From Acanthosoma haemorrhoidale (Eukaryota > Arthropoda > Insecta > Hemiptera > Acanthosomatidae): a stretch of 64,000 nt of DNA. The position numbers and the translations under genes are program-made. Every line of letters begins with the position of its first letter. Position 1 is the stretch's first letter. Positions 11,283-24,246 of this stretch are shown one piece after another. The notes beneath the pieces are model-generated. The model had not been told where the DNA came from. It did not search any database and saw nothing but the letters and a program-made list of their open reading frames with translations. The stretch lies in contig OV884015.1 in assembly GCA_930367205.1 (NCBI GenBank), positions 109,122,509 to 109,186,508 on the forward strand. The letters run 5' to 3'.

Positions 11283-12070
11283 GATACTAATAGAATGAAA
11301 TATAGTCAAAATGCCGAATTTGTACGAAATAGCGGGATTAGCAGCTAGAACGTTGGCTCCTGCCACCTTATGATCTCCTGATACTAAAAGAACAAAAATA
11401 TAGTCAAAAAGCCTAATTTTCACGAAATTGCATGATTTGAAGCTGTAAACATTAGCTCCTGCCGCCTTATGATCTCTTGATACTAAAAGAACGAAAATAT
11501 AGTCTAAAAGCCTAATTTTTACGAAATAGCATGATTCGAAGCTGGAAACATTAGCTTCTGCCACCTCATGATCTCCTGATACTAAAAGAACGAAAATATA
11601 GTCAAAAAGCCAAATTTTTACGAAATAGCATGATTCGAAGCTGGAAACGTTAGCTCCTGCCACCTCATGATCTCCTGATACTAAAAGAACGAAATATATA
11701 GTCAAAAAGCTAAATTTTGACGAAATAGCAGGATTGGCAGCAAGAATGTTAGCTCCTGCCACCTCATGATCTCCTGATACTAAAAGATTAAAAATATAGT
11801 CAAAACGCCGAAGTTTTACGAAATAGCAGGATTTGAAGCTGGAAACATTAGCTCCTGCGACCTCATGATCTCCTGATACTAAAAGAACCAAATTATAGTC
11901 AAAAAACCGAACTTTCACGAAATAGCAGGATTCGAACTGGAAAAAGATAGCTCCTTCTGCCTTATGATCTCCTGATACTAATAGAATGAAATATAGTCAA
12001 AATGCCGAATTTGTACGAAATAGCGGGATTAGCAGCTAGAACGTTGGCTCCTGCCACCTCATGATCTCCT
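11283..12070. repeat. Eight-monomer stretch rich in 99-bp subtypes
   Basis: The order is B J J-like K I D A2 B. J monomers have gcctaattttcacg, ttgcatgatttg and ctgtaaac. Because several consecutive units are close to 99 bp, the minus-strand frame stays open for 648 bp (11271-11918, 215 codons), the longest in the window. The I monomer near 11680 has gaaatatatag instead of gaaaatatag. The large distant duplication begins just after that point. Confidence 0.85.
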
Positions 12071-15000
12071 GATAGTAAAAGAACAAATATATAGACAAAA
12101 AGCCGAATTTTTACGAAATAGCAGGATTGAAAGATAAAACGTTAGCTCCTGTCACCTCATGATCTCCTGATACTAAAAGATCAAAAATATAGTCAAAAAG
12201 CCGAAGTTTTACGAAATAGCAGGATTTGAAGCTGGAAACGTTAGCTTCTGCCACCTCATGATCTCCTGATACTAAAAGAACAAAAATATAGTCAAAATGC
12301 CGAATTTTTTCAAAATAGCAGGATTCAAAGCTAGAAACGTGAGCTCCTGCCACCTCATGATCTCCTGATACTAAAAGAACGAAAATGTAGTCAAAAACCG
12401 AACATTAGAGAAATAGCAAGATTCGAGCCTGGAAACGTTAGCTCCCACCACCTCATGATCTCCTGATACTAAAAGAACGAAAATATAGTCAAAAAGCCAA
12501 ATTTTTAAGAAATAACAGGATTCGTAGCAAGAATGTTAGCTCCAGCCGCCTCATGATCTCCTGATAGTAAAAGGACCAAAATATAGTCAAAAAGCAAATT
12601 TTCTCTAAATAGCAGGATTCAAAGTTGGAAACGTTAGCTCCTGCCACCTCATGATCTCCTGATACTAAACGAACGAAAATATAGTCAAAAACCGAATATT
12701 AGAGAAATAGCAGGATTCGAGCCTGGAAACGTTAGCTCCTACCACCTCATGGTCTCCTGATACAAAAAGATCAAAAATATAGTCAAAAAGCCGAAGTTTT
12801 ACGAAATAGCAGGATTTGAAGCTGGAAACGTTAGCTCCTGCGACCTCATGATCTCCTGATACTAAAAGAACGAAAATATAGTCAAAAAGCAAATTTTCTC
12901 TAAATAGCAGGATTCGATGTTGGAAACGTTAGCTCCCCCCACCTCATGATCTCCTGATACTAAAAGAACGAAATTATAGTAAAAAAACCGAACTTTTACG
13001 AAATAGCAGGATTCGAACCGGAAAAAGATAGCTCCTTCTGCCTTATGATCTCCTGATACTAATAGAATGAAATATAGTCAAAATGCCGAATTTGTACGAA
13101 ATAGCGGGATTAGCAGCTAGAACGTTAGCTCCTTCCACCTTATGATCTCCTGATACTAAAAGAACGAATATATAGACAAAAAGCCGAATTTTTACGAAAT
13201 AGCGGGATTCAAAGATAAAACGTTAGCTCCTGCCACCTCATGATCTCCTGATACTAAAAGATCAAAAATATAGTCAAAAAGCCGAAGTTTTATGAAATAG
13301 CAGGATTTGAAGCTGGAAACATTAGCTCCTGCGACCTCATGATCTCCTGATACTAAAAGAACGAAAATATAGTCAAAAAGCAAATTTTCTCTAAATAGCA
13401 GGATTCGATGTTGGAAACGTTAGCTCCCACCACCTCATGATCTCCTGATACTAAAAGAACGAAATTATAGTAAAAAAACCGAACTTTTACGAAAAAGCAG
13501 GATTCGAACCGGAAAAAGATAGCTCCTTCTGCCTTATGATCTCCTGATACTAATAGAATGAAATATAGTCAAAATGCCGAATTTGTACGAAATAGCGGGA
13601 TTAGCAGCTAGAACGTTGGCTCCTGCCACCTTATGATCTCCTGATACTAAAAGAACAAAAATATAGTCAAAAAGCCTAATTTTCACGAAATTGCATGATT
13701 TGAAGCTGTAAACATTAGCTTCTGCCGCCTTATGATCTCTTGATACTAAAAGAACGAAAATAAAGTCAAAAAGCCTAATTTTTACGAAATAGCATGATTC
13801 GAAGCTGGAAACATTAGCTCCTGCCACCTCATGATCTCCTGATACTAAAAGAACGAAAATATAGTCAAAAAGCCAAATTTTTACGAAATAGCATGATTCG
13901 AAGCTGGAAACGTTAGCTCCTGCCACCTCATGATCTCCTGATACTAAAAAAACGAAAATATAGTCAAAAAGCTAAATTTTGACGAAATAGCAGGATTGGC
14001 AGCAAGAATGTTAGCACCTGCCACCTCATGATCTCCTGATACTAAAAGATTAAAAATATAGTCAAAAAGCCGAAGTTTTACGAAATAGCAGGATTTGAAG
14101 CTGGAAACATTAGCTCCTGCGACCTCATGATCTCCTGATACTAAAAGAACCAAATTATAGTCAAAAAACCGAACTTTCACGAAATAGCAGGATTGAAAGA
14201 TAAAACGTTAGCTCCTGTCACCTCATGATCTCCTGATACTAAAAGATCAAAAATATAGTCAAAAAGCCGAAGTTTTACGAAATAGCAGGATTTGAAGCTG
14301 GAAACGTTAGCTTCTGCCACCTCATGATCTCCTGATACTAAAAGAACAAAAATATAGTCAAAATGCCGAATTTTTTCAAAATAGCAGGATTCAAAGCTAG
14401 AAACGTTAGCTCCTGCCACCTCATGATCTCCTGATACTAAAAGAACGAAAATGTAGTCAAAAACCGAACATTAGAGAAATAGCAAGATTCGAGCCTGGAA
14501 ACGTTAGCTCCCACCACCTCATGATCTCCTGATACTAAAAGAACGAAAATATAGTCAAAAAGCCAAATTTTTAAGAAATAACAGGATTCGTAGCAAGAAT
14601 GTTAGCTCCAGCCGCCTCATGATCTCCTGATAGTAAAAGGACCAAAATATAGTCAAAAAGCAAATTTTCTCTAAATAGCAGGATTCAAAGTTGGAAACGT
14701 TAGCTCCTGCCACCTCATGATCTCCTGATACTAAACGAACGAAAATATAGTCAAAAACCGAATATTAGAGAAATAGCAGGATTCGAGCCTGGAAACGTTA
14801 GCTCCTACCACCTCATGGTCTCCTGATACAAAAAGATCAAAAATATAGTCAAAAAGCCGAAGTTTTACGAAATAGCAGGATTTGAAGCTGGAAACGTTAG
14901 CTTCTGCCACCTCATGATCTCCTGATACTAAAAGAACAAAAATATAGTCAAAATGCCGAATTTTTTCAAAATAGCGGGATTCAAAGCTAGAAACGTTAGC

Positions 15001-15878
15001 TCCTGCCACCTCATGATCTCCTGATACTAAAAGAACGAAAATGTAGTCAAAAACCGAACATTAGAGAAATAGCAAGATTCGAGCCTGGAAACGTTAGCTC
15101 CCACCACCTCATGATCTCCTGATACTAAAAGAACGAAAATATAGTCAAAAAGCCAAATTTTTAAGAAATAACAGGATTCGTAGCAAGAATGTTAGCTCCA
15201 GCCGCCTCATGATCTCCTGATAGTAAAAGGACCAAAATATAGTCAAAAAGCAAATTTTCTCTAAATAGCAGGATTCAAAGTTGGAAACGTTAGCTCCTGC
15301 CACCTCATGATCTCCTGATACTAAACGAACGAAAATATAGTCAAAAACCGAATATTAGAGAAATAGCAGGATTCGAGCCTGGAAACGTTAGCTCCTACCA
15401 CCTCATGGTCTCCTGATACAAAAAGATCAAAAATATAGTCAAAAAGCCGAAGTTTTACGAAATAGCAGGATTTGAAGCTGGAAACGTTAGCTCCTGCGAC
15501 CTCATGATCTCCTGATACTAAAAGAACGAAAATATAGTCAAAAAGCAAATTTTCTCTAAATAGCAGGATTCGATGTTGGAAACGTTAGCTCCCCCCACCT
15601 CATGATCTCCTGATACTAAAAGAACGAAATTATAGTAAAAAAACCGAACTTTTACGAAATAGCAGGATTCGAACCGGAAAAAGATAGCTCCTTCTGCCTT
15701 ATGATCTCCTGATACTAATAGAATGAAATATAGTCAAAATGCCGAATTTGTACGAAATAGCGGGATTAGCAGCTAGAACGTTGGCTCCTGCCAACTTATG
15801 ATCTCCTGATACTAAAATAACAAAAATATAGTCAAAAAGCCAAATTTTTAAGAAATACCAGGATTGGCAGCTAGAACA
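11700..15878. repeat. ~4.2-kb segment, copy 1 of a duplication spaced 16,014 bp
   Basis: This aligns with about 27714-31892 at a constant offset of 16,014 bp over roughly 43 monomers. Shared private features include the C-D-N-F2-G block, ctccccccacc endings, the J monomers with gtaaacatt, and the ccaacttatgatc ending followed by ctaaaataac. I saw a few substitutions, for example gaacaaatatat versus gaacgaatatat near 12088, and gaaaaagcagg versus gaaatagcagg near 13492. The right breakpoint is inside a monomer at about 15878, where this copy reads gaacattagc and the other gaacgttagc before diverging in subtype order. Confidence 0.88.
14235..15414. repeat. 590-bp 6-mer D-N-F2-G-HE-F in tandem (two copies)
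   Basis: D monomers start at 14235, 14825 and 15415, exactly 590 bp apart, with N F2 G HE F between them (99+99+98x4). The later D monomers begin gatacaaaaag and the second N has gcgggattcaaag where the first has gcaggattcaaag. The same local tandem occurs at 25133-26312, 26806-27395 and 30249-31428. Confidence 0.93.
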
Positions 15879-16593
15879 TTAGCTCCTGCCGCCTTATGAT
15901 CTCCTGATACTAAAAGAACGAAAATATAGTCAAAAAACCAAACTTTTACGAAATAGCAGGATTCGAACCGGAAAAAGATAGCTCCTACTGCCTTACGATC
16001 TCCTGATACTAATAGAATGAAATGTAGTCAAAATGCCGAATTTGTACGAAATAGCGGGATTAGCAGCTAGAACGTTGGCTCCTGCCACCTCATGATCTCC
16101 TGATAGTAAAAGAACGAATATATAGACAAAAAGCCGAATTTTTACGAAATAGCAGGATTGAAAGATAAAACGTTAGCTCCTGCCACCTCATGATCTCCTG
16201 ATACTAAAAGATCAAAAATATATTCAAAAAGCCGAAGTTTTACGAAATAGCAGGATTTGAAGCTGGAAACGTTAGCTCCTGCGACCTCATGATCTCCTGA
16301 TACTAAAAGAACGAAAATATAGTCAAAAAGCAAATTTTCTCTAAATAGCAGGATTCAAAGTTGGAAACGTTAGCTCCCGCCACCTCATGATCTCCTGATA
16401 CTAAAAGAACGAAATTATAGTAAAAAAACCGAACTTTTACGAAATAGCAGGATTCGAGCCTGGAAACGTTAGCTCCTACCACCTCATGGTCTCCTGATAA
16501 TAAAAGAACAAAAATATAGTCAAAAAGCCAAATTTTTAAGAAATAACAGGATTCGTAGCAAGAACGTTGGCTCCTGCCACCTCATGATCTCCT
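15879..16593. repeat. Irregular linker after the 4.2-kb segment
   Basis: This stretch contains an A-like monomer with ccaaacttttacg and ctactgccttacgatc, a B with gaaatgtagtc, C, D, an E with cccgccacc, an A/F hybrid and G. The A-like ccttacgatc monomer and its B neighbour recur only at about 45.1-46.2 kb. From about 16.3 kb the sequence aligns with 32 kb at an offset of about 15,720. The copy at 32 kb therefore lacks about three monomers (294 bp) relative to this one. Confidence 0.82.
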
Positions 16594-19340
16594 GATAGTA
16601 AAAGAACGAATATATAGACAAAAAGCCGAATTTTTACGAAATAGCAGGATTCAAAGATAAAACGTTAGCTCCTGCCACCTCATGATCTCCTGATACTAAA
16701 AGATCAAAAATATAGTCAAAAAGCCGAAGTTTTACGAAATAGCAGGATTTGAAGCTGGAAACGTTAGCTCCTGCGACCTCATGATCTCCTGATACTAAAA
16801 GAACGAAAATATAGTGAAAAAGCAAATTTTCTCTAAATAGCAGGATTCAAAGTTGGAAACGTTATCTCCTGCCACCTCATGATCTCCTGATACTAAACGA
16901 ACGAAAATATAGTCAAAAACCGAATATTAGAGAAATAGCAGGATTCGAGCCTGGAAACGTTAGCTCCTACCACCTCATGGTCTCCTGATACTAAAAGAAC
17001 AAAAATATAGTCAAAAAGCCAAATTTTTAAGAAATAACAGGATTCGTAGCAAGAATGTTAGCTCCAGCCGCCTCATGATCTCCTGATAGTAAAAGGACCA
17101 AAATATAGTCAAAAAGCCGAACTTTTACGAAATAGCAGGATTGGCAGCTAGAACGTTAGCTCCTGCCACCTTATGATCTCCTGATACTAAAAGAACGAAT
17201 ATATAGACAAAAAGCCGAATTTCTACGAAATAGAAGATTGGCAGCTAGAACGTTAGCTCCTTCCATTTTATGATCTCCTGATACTAAAAGAACGAATATA
17301 TAGACAAAAAGCCGAATTTTTACGAAATAGCAGGATTCAAAGATAAAACGTTAGCTCCTGCCACCTCATGATCTCCTGATACTAAAAGATCAAAAATATA
17401 GTCAAAAAGCCGAAGTTTTACGAAATAGCAGGATTTGAAGCTGGAAACGTTAGCTCCTGCGACCTCATGATCTCCTGATACTAAAAGAACGAAAATATAG
17501 TCAAAAAGCAAATTTTCTCTAAATAGCAGGATTCGATGTTGGAAACGTTAGCTCCCACCACCTCATGATCTCCTGATACTAAAAGAACGAAATTATAGTA
17601 AAAAAACCGAACTTTTACGAAATAGCAGGATTCGAACCGGAAAAAGATAGTTCCTTCTGCCTTATGATCTCCTGATACTAATAGAATGAAATATAGTCAA
17701 AATGCCGAATTTGTACGAAATAGCGGGATTAGCAGCTAGAACGTTGGCTCCTGCCACCTCATGATCTCCTGATAGTAAAAGAACGAATATATAGACAAAA
17801 AGCCGAATTTTTATGAAATAGCAGGATTGAAAGATAAAACGTTAGCTCCTGCCACCTCATGATCTCCTGATACTAAAAGATCAAAAATATAGTCAAAAAG
17901 CCGAAAATTTACGAAATAGCAGGATTTGAAGCTGGAAACGTTAGCTCCTGCGACCTCATGATCTCCTGATACTAAAAGAACGAAAATATAGTCAAAAAGC
18001 AAATATTCTCTAAATAGCAGGATTCAAAGTTGGAAACGTTATCTCCTGCCACCTCATGATCTCCTGATACTAAACGAACGAAAATATAGTCAAAAACCGA
18101 ATATTAGAGAAATAGCAGGATTCGAGCCTGGAAACGTTAGCTCCTACCACCTCATGGTCTCCTGATACTAAAAGAACTAAAATATAGTCAAAAAGCCAAA
18201 TTTTTAAGAAATAACAGGATTTGTAGCAAGAATGTTCGCTCCAGCCGCCTCATGATCTCCTGATAGTAAAAGGACCAAAATATAGTCAAAAAGCCGAACT
18301 TTTACGAAATAGCAGGATTGGCAGCTAGAACGTTAGCTCCAGCCACCTTATGATCTCCTGATACTAAAAGAACGAATATATAGACAAAAAGCCGAATTAC
18401 TACGAAATAGAAGATTGGCAGCTAGAACGTTAGCTCCTTCCATTTTATGATCTCCTGATACTAAAAGAACGAATATATAGACAAAAAGCCGAATTTTTAC
18501 GAAATAGCAGGATTCAAAGATAAAACGTTAGCTCCTGCCACCTCATGATCTCCTGATACTAAAAGATCAAAAATATAGTCAAAAAGCCGAAGTTTTACGA
18601 AATAGCAGGATTTGAAGCTAGAAACGTTAGCTCCTGCGACCTCATGATCTCCTGATACTAAAAGAACGAAAATATAGTCAAAAAGCAAATTTTCTCTAAA
18701 TAGCAGGATTCGATGTTGGAAACGTTAGCTCCCACCACCTCATGATCTCCTGATACTAAAAGAACGAAATTATAGTAAAAAAACCGAACTTTTACGAAAT
18801 AGCAGGATTCGAACCGGAAAAAGATAGCTCCTTCTGCCTTATGATCTCCTGATACTAATAGAATGAAATATAGTCAAAATGCCGAATTTGTACGAAATAG
18901 CGGGATTAGCAGCTAGAACGTTGGCTCCTGCCACCTCATGATCTCCTGATAGTAAAAGAACGAATATATAGACAAAAAGCCGAATTTTTACGAAATAGCA
19001 GGATTGAAAGATAAAACGTTAGCTCCTGCCACCTCATGATCTCCTGATACTAAAAGATCAAAAATATAGTCAAAAAGCCGAAGTTTTACGAAATAGCAGG
19101 ATTTGAAGCTAGAAACGTTAGCTCCTGCGACCTCATGATCTCCTGATACTAAAAGAACGAAAATATAGTCAAAAAGCAAATTTTCTCTAAATAGCAGGAT
19201 TCAAAGTTGGAAACGTTAACTCCTGCCACCCCATGATCTCCTGATACTAAACGAACGAAAATATAGTCAAAAACCGAATATTAGAGAAATAGCAGGATTC
19301 GAGCCTGGAAACGTTAGCTCCTACCACCTCATGGTCTCCT
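16594..19340. repeat. 12-mer higher-order repeat, 1,177 bp, 2.3 tandem copies
   Basis: The units run 16594-17770, 17771-18947 and 18948-19340 (partial). Starting at C2 (17280) the order is C2 D E2 A B C D E F G H C', with lengths 98, 99, 98, 99, 97, 98, 99, 98, 98, 98, 98 and 97, which sum to exactly 1,177. C2 starts at 17280 and 18457. The copy at 17771 carries a private set of variants (tttttatgaaat, ccgaaaatttacg, gcaaatattctc, atgttcgctcc). Related 12-mers lie at 32315-33491 and 34472-37.2 kb. Confidence 0.95.
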
Positions 19341-19536
19341 GATACTAAAAGAACCAAATTATAGTCAAAAAACCGAACTTTCACGATATAGCAGGATTCG
19401 AACTGGAAAAAGATAGCTCCTTCTGCCTTATGATCTCCTGATACTAATAGAATGAAATATAGTCAAAATGCCGAATTTGTACGAAATAGCAGGATTGAAA
19501 GATAAAACGTTAGCTCCTGCCACCTCATGATCTCCT
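19341..19536. repeat. A2 and BC monomers joining the 12-mer to the 24-mer
   Basis: There are two monomers. A2 has ctttcacgatatagcagg and ttcgaactgg. BC begins as B (ctaatagaatg) but ends as C (attgaaagataaaacg). The F-A2-BC-E3 order is the same as at the end of the 13-mer at 37.4 kb. Confidence 0.88.
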
Positions 19537-21891
19537 GATACTAAACGAACGAAAATATAGTCAAAAAGCAAATTTTCTCTAAATAGCAGGATTCGGTGTT
19601 GGAAACGTTAGCTCCCACCACCTCATGATCTCCTGAAACTAAAAGAACGAAATTATAATAAAAAAACCGAACTTTTACGAAATAGCAGGATTCGAACCGG
19701 AAAAAGATAGCTCCTTCTGCCCTATGATCTCCTGATACTAATAGAATGAAATATAGTCAAAATACCAAATTTGTACGAAATAGCGGGATTAGCAGCTAGA
19801 ACGTTGGCTCCTGCCACCTCATGATCTCCTGATACTAAAAGAACGAATATATAGACAAAAAGCCGAATTTCTACGAAATAGAAGATTGGCAGCTAGAACG
19901 TTAGCTCCTTCCATTTTATGATCTCCTGATACTAAAAGAACGAATATATAGACAAAAAGCCGAATTTTTACGAAATAGCAGGATTCAAAGATAAAACGTT
20001 AGCTCCTGCCACCTCATGATCTCCTGATACTAAAAGAACGAAATTATAGTAAAAAAACCGAACTTTTACGAAATAGCAGGATTCAAACCGGAAAAAGATA
20101 GCTCCTTCTGCCTTATGATCTCCTGATACTAATAGAATGAAATATAGTCAAAATGCCGAATTTGTACGAAATAGCGGGATTAGCAGCTAGAACGTTGGCT
20201 CCTGCCACCTCATGATCTCCTGATAGTAAAAGAACGAATATATAGACAAAAAGCCGAATTTTTACGAAATAGCAGGATTGAAAGATAAAACGTTAGCTCC
20301 TGCCACCTCATGATCTCCTGATACTAAAAGAACGAAAATATAGTCAAAAAGCTAAATTTTGACGAAATAGCAGGATTGGCAGCAAGAATGTTAGCTCCTG
20401 CCACCTCATGATCTCCTGATACTAAAAGATTAAAAATATAGTCAAAAAGCCGAAGTTTTACGAAATAGCAGGATTTGAAGCTGGAAACATTAGCTCCTGC
20501 GACCTCATGATCTCCTGATACTAAAAGAACCAAATTATAGTCAAAAAACCGAACTTTCACGAAATAGCAGGATTCGAACTGGAAAAAGATAGCTCCTTCT
20601 GCCTTATGATCTCCTGATACTAATAGAATGAAATATAGTCAAAATGCCGAATTTGTACGAAATAGCGGGATTAGCAGCTAGAACGTTGGCTCCTGCCACC
20701 TCATGATCTCCTGATAGTAAAAGAACGAATATATAGACAAAAAGCCGAATTTTTACGAAATAGCAGGATTGAAAGATAAAACGTTAGCTCCTGTCACCTC
20801 ATGATCTCCTGATACTAAAAGATCAAAAATATAGTCAAAAAGCCGAAGTTTTACGAAATAGCAGGATTTGAAGCTGGAAACGTTAGCTTCTGCCACCTCA
20901 TGATCTCCTGATACTAAAAGAACAAAAATATAGTCAAAATGCCGAATTTTTTCAAAATAGCAGGATTCAAAGCTAGAAACGTGAGCTCCTGCCACCTCAT
21001 GATCTCCTGATACTAAAAGAACGAAAATGTAGTCAAAAACCGAACATTAGAGAAATAGCAAGATTCGAGCCTGGAAACGTTAGCTCCCACCACCTCATGA
21101 TCTCCTGATACTAAAAGAACGAAAATATAGTCAAAAAGCCAAATTTTTAAGAAATAACAGGATTCGTAGCAAGAATGTTAGCTCCAGCCGCCTCATGATC
21201 TCCTGATAGTAAAAGGACCAAAATATAGTCAAAAAGCAAATTTTCTCTAAATAGCAGGATTCAAAGTTGGAAACGTTAGCTCCTGCCACCTCATGATCTC
21301 CTGATACTAAACGAACGAAAATATAGTCAAAAACCGAATATTAGAGAAATAGCAGGATTCGAGCCTGGAAACGTTAGCTCCTACCACCTCATGGTCTCCT
21401 GATACAAAAAGATCAAAAATATAGTCAAAAAGCCGAAGTTTTACGAAATAGCAGGATTTGAAGCTGGAAACGTTAGCTCCTGCGACCTCATGATCTCCTG
21501 ATACTAAAAGAACGAAAATATAGTCAAAAAGCAAATTTTCTCTAAATAGCAGGATTCGATGTTGGAAACGTTAGCTCCCCCCACCTCATGATCTCCTGAT
21601 ACTAAAAGAACGAAATTATAGTAAAAAAACCGAACTTTTACGAAATAGCAGGATTCGAACCGGAAAAAGATAGCTCCTTCTGCCTTATGATCTCCTGATA
21701 CTAATAGAATGAAATATAGTCAAAATGCCGAATTTGTACGAAATAGCGGGATTAGCAGCTAGAACGTTAGCTCCTTCCACCTTATGATCTCCTGATACTA
21801 AAAGAACGAATATATAGACAAAAAGCCGAATTTTTACGAAATAGCGGGATTCAAAGATAAAACGTTAGCTCCTGCCACCTCATGATCTCCT
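19537..21891. repeat. 24-mer higher-order unit, copy 1 (2,355 bp)
   Basis: The order is E3 A3 B' C' C2 A B C I D A2 B C D N F2 G HE F D E2 A B C2. The next unit starts with the same E3 exactly 2,355 bp later. The unit joins the head of the 13-mer family (E3 A3 B' C' C2 A B C) to the C-D-N-F2-G-HE-F block, so it is itself a fusion of two older higher-order families. Confidence 0.95.
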
Positions 21892-24246
21892 GATACTAAA
21901 CGAACGAAAATATAGTCAAAAAGCAAATCTTCTCTAAATAGCAGGATTCGGTGTTGGAAACGTTAGCTCCCACCACCTCATGATCTCCTGAAACTAAAAG
22001 AACGAAATTATAATAAAAAAACCGAACTTTTACGAAATAGCAGGATTCGAACCGGAAAAAGATAGCTCCTTCTGCCCTATGATCTCCTGATACTAATAGA
22101 ATGAAATATAGTCAAAATACCAAATTTGTACGAAATAGCGGGATTAGCAGCTAGAACGTTGGCTCCTGCCACCTCATGATCTCCTGATACTAAAAGAACG
22201 AATATATAGACAAAAAGCCGAATTTCTACGAAATAGAAGATTGGCAGCTAGAACGTTAGCTCCTTCCATTTTATGATCTCCTGATACTAAAAGAACGAAT
22301 ATATAGACAAAAAGCCGAATTTTTACGAAATAGCAGGATTCAAAGATAAAACGTTAGCTCCTGCCACCTCATGATCTCCTGATACTAAAAGAACGAAATT
22401 ATAGTAAAAAAACCGAACTTTTACGAAATAGCAGGATTCAAACCGGAAAAAGATAGCTCCTTCTGCCTTATGATCTCCTGATACTAATAGAATGAAATAT
22501 AGTCAAAATGCCGAATTTGTACGAAATAGCGGGATTAGCAGCTAGAACGTTGGCTCCTGCCACCTCATGATCTCCTGATAGTAAAAGAACGAATATATAG
22601 ACAAAAAGCCGAATTTTTACGAAATAGCAGGATTGAAAGATAAAACGTTAGCTCCTGCCACCTCATGATCTCCTGATACTAAAAGAACGAAAATATAGTC
22701 AAAAAGCTAAATTTTGACGAAATAGCAGGATTGGCAGCAAGAATGTTAGCTCCTGCCACCTCATGATCTCCTGATACTAAAAGATTAAAAATATAGTCAA
22801 AAAGCCGAAGTTTTACGAAATAGCAGGATTTGAAGCTGGAAACATTAGCTCCTGCGACCTCATGATCTCCTGATACTAAAAGAACCAAATTATAGTCAAA
22901 AAACCGAACTTTCACGAAATAGCAGGATTCGAACTGGAAAAAGATAGCTCCTTCTGCCTTATGATCTCCTGATACTAATAGAATGAAATATAGTCAAAAT
23001 GCCGAATTTGTACGAAATAGCGGGATTAGCAGCTAGAACGTTGGCTCCTGCCACCTCATGATCTCCTGATAGTAAAAGAACGAATATATAGACAAAAAGC
23101 CGAATTTTTACGAAATAGCAGGATTGAAAGATAAAACGTTAGCTCCTGTCACCTCATGATCTCCTGATACTAAAAGATCAAAAATATAGTCAAAAAGCCG
23201 AAGTTTTACGAAATAGCAGGATTTGAAGCTGGAAACGTTAGCTTCTGCCACCTCATGATCTCCTGATACTAAAAGAACAAAAATATAGTCAAAATGCCGA
23301 ATTTTTTCAAAATAGCAGGATTCAAAGCTAGAAACGTGAGCTCCTGCCACCTCATGATCTCCTGATACTAAAAGAACGAAAATGTAGTCAAAAACCGAAC
23401 ATTAGAGAAATAGCAAGATTCGAGCCTGGAAACGTTAGCTCCCACCACCTCATGATCTCCTGATACTAAAAGAACGAAAATATAGTCAAAAAGCCAAATT
23501 TTTAAGAAATAACAGGATTCGTAGCAAGAATGTTAGCTCCAGCCGCCTCATGATCTCCTGATAGTAAAAGGACCAAAATATAGTCAAAAAGCAAATTTTC
23601 TCTAAATAGCAGGATTCAAAGTTGGAAACGTTAGCTCCTGCCACCTCATGATCTCCTGATACTAAACGAACGAAAATATAGTCAAAAACCGAATATTAGA
23701 GAAATAGCAGGATTCGAGCCTGGAAACGTTAGCTCCTACCACCTCATGGTCTCCTGATACAAAAAGATCAAAAATATAGTCAAAAAGCCGAAGTTTTACG
23801 AAATAGCAGGATTCGAAGCTGGAAACGTTAGCTCCTGCGACCTCATGATCTCCTGATACTAAAAGAACGAAAATATAGTCAAAAAGCAAATTTTCTCTAA
23901 ATAGCAGGATTCGATGTTGGAAACGTTAGCTCCCCCCACCTCATGATCTCCTGATACTAAAAGAACGAAATTATAGTAAAAAAACCGAACTTTTACGAAA
24001 TAGCAGGATTCGAACCGGAAAAAGATAGCTCCTTCTGCCTTATGATCTCCTGATACTAATAGAATGAAATATAGTCAAAATGCCGAATTTGTACGAAATA
24101 GCGGGATTAGCAGCTAGAACGTTAGCTCCTTCCACCTTATGATCTCCTGATACTAAAAGAACGAATATATAGACAAAAAGCCGAATTTTTACGAAATAGC
24201 GGGATTCAAAGATAAAACGTTAGCTCCTGCCACCTCATGATCTCCT
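21892..24246. repeat. 24-mer higher-order unit, copy 2 (2,355 bp)
   Basis: This is a direct tandem copy of the preceding unit. I noticed two substitutions: gcaaatcttctct near 21925 and gattcgaagctgg near 23811 (gatttgaagctgg in copy 1). The copy is followed at 24247 by D instead of E3. Such low divergence over 2.3 kb indicates a very recent duplication or strong homogenisation. Confidence 0.95.

Noticed and set aside
11271..11918. Minus-strand open frame of 215 codons as a protein gene
   Set aside because: It is read straight from satellite monomers, breaks wherever a 97- or 98-bp monomer shifts the frame, and has no separate start context or unique sequence. The many shorter frames (63-141 codons) across the window are the same effect.
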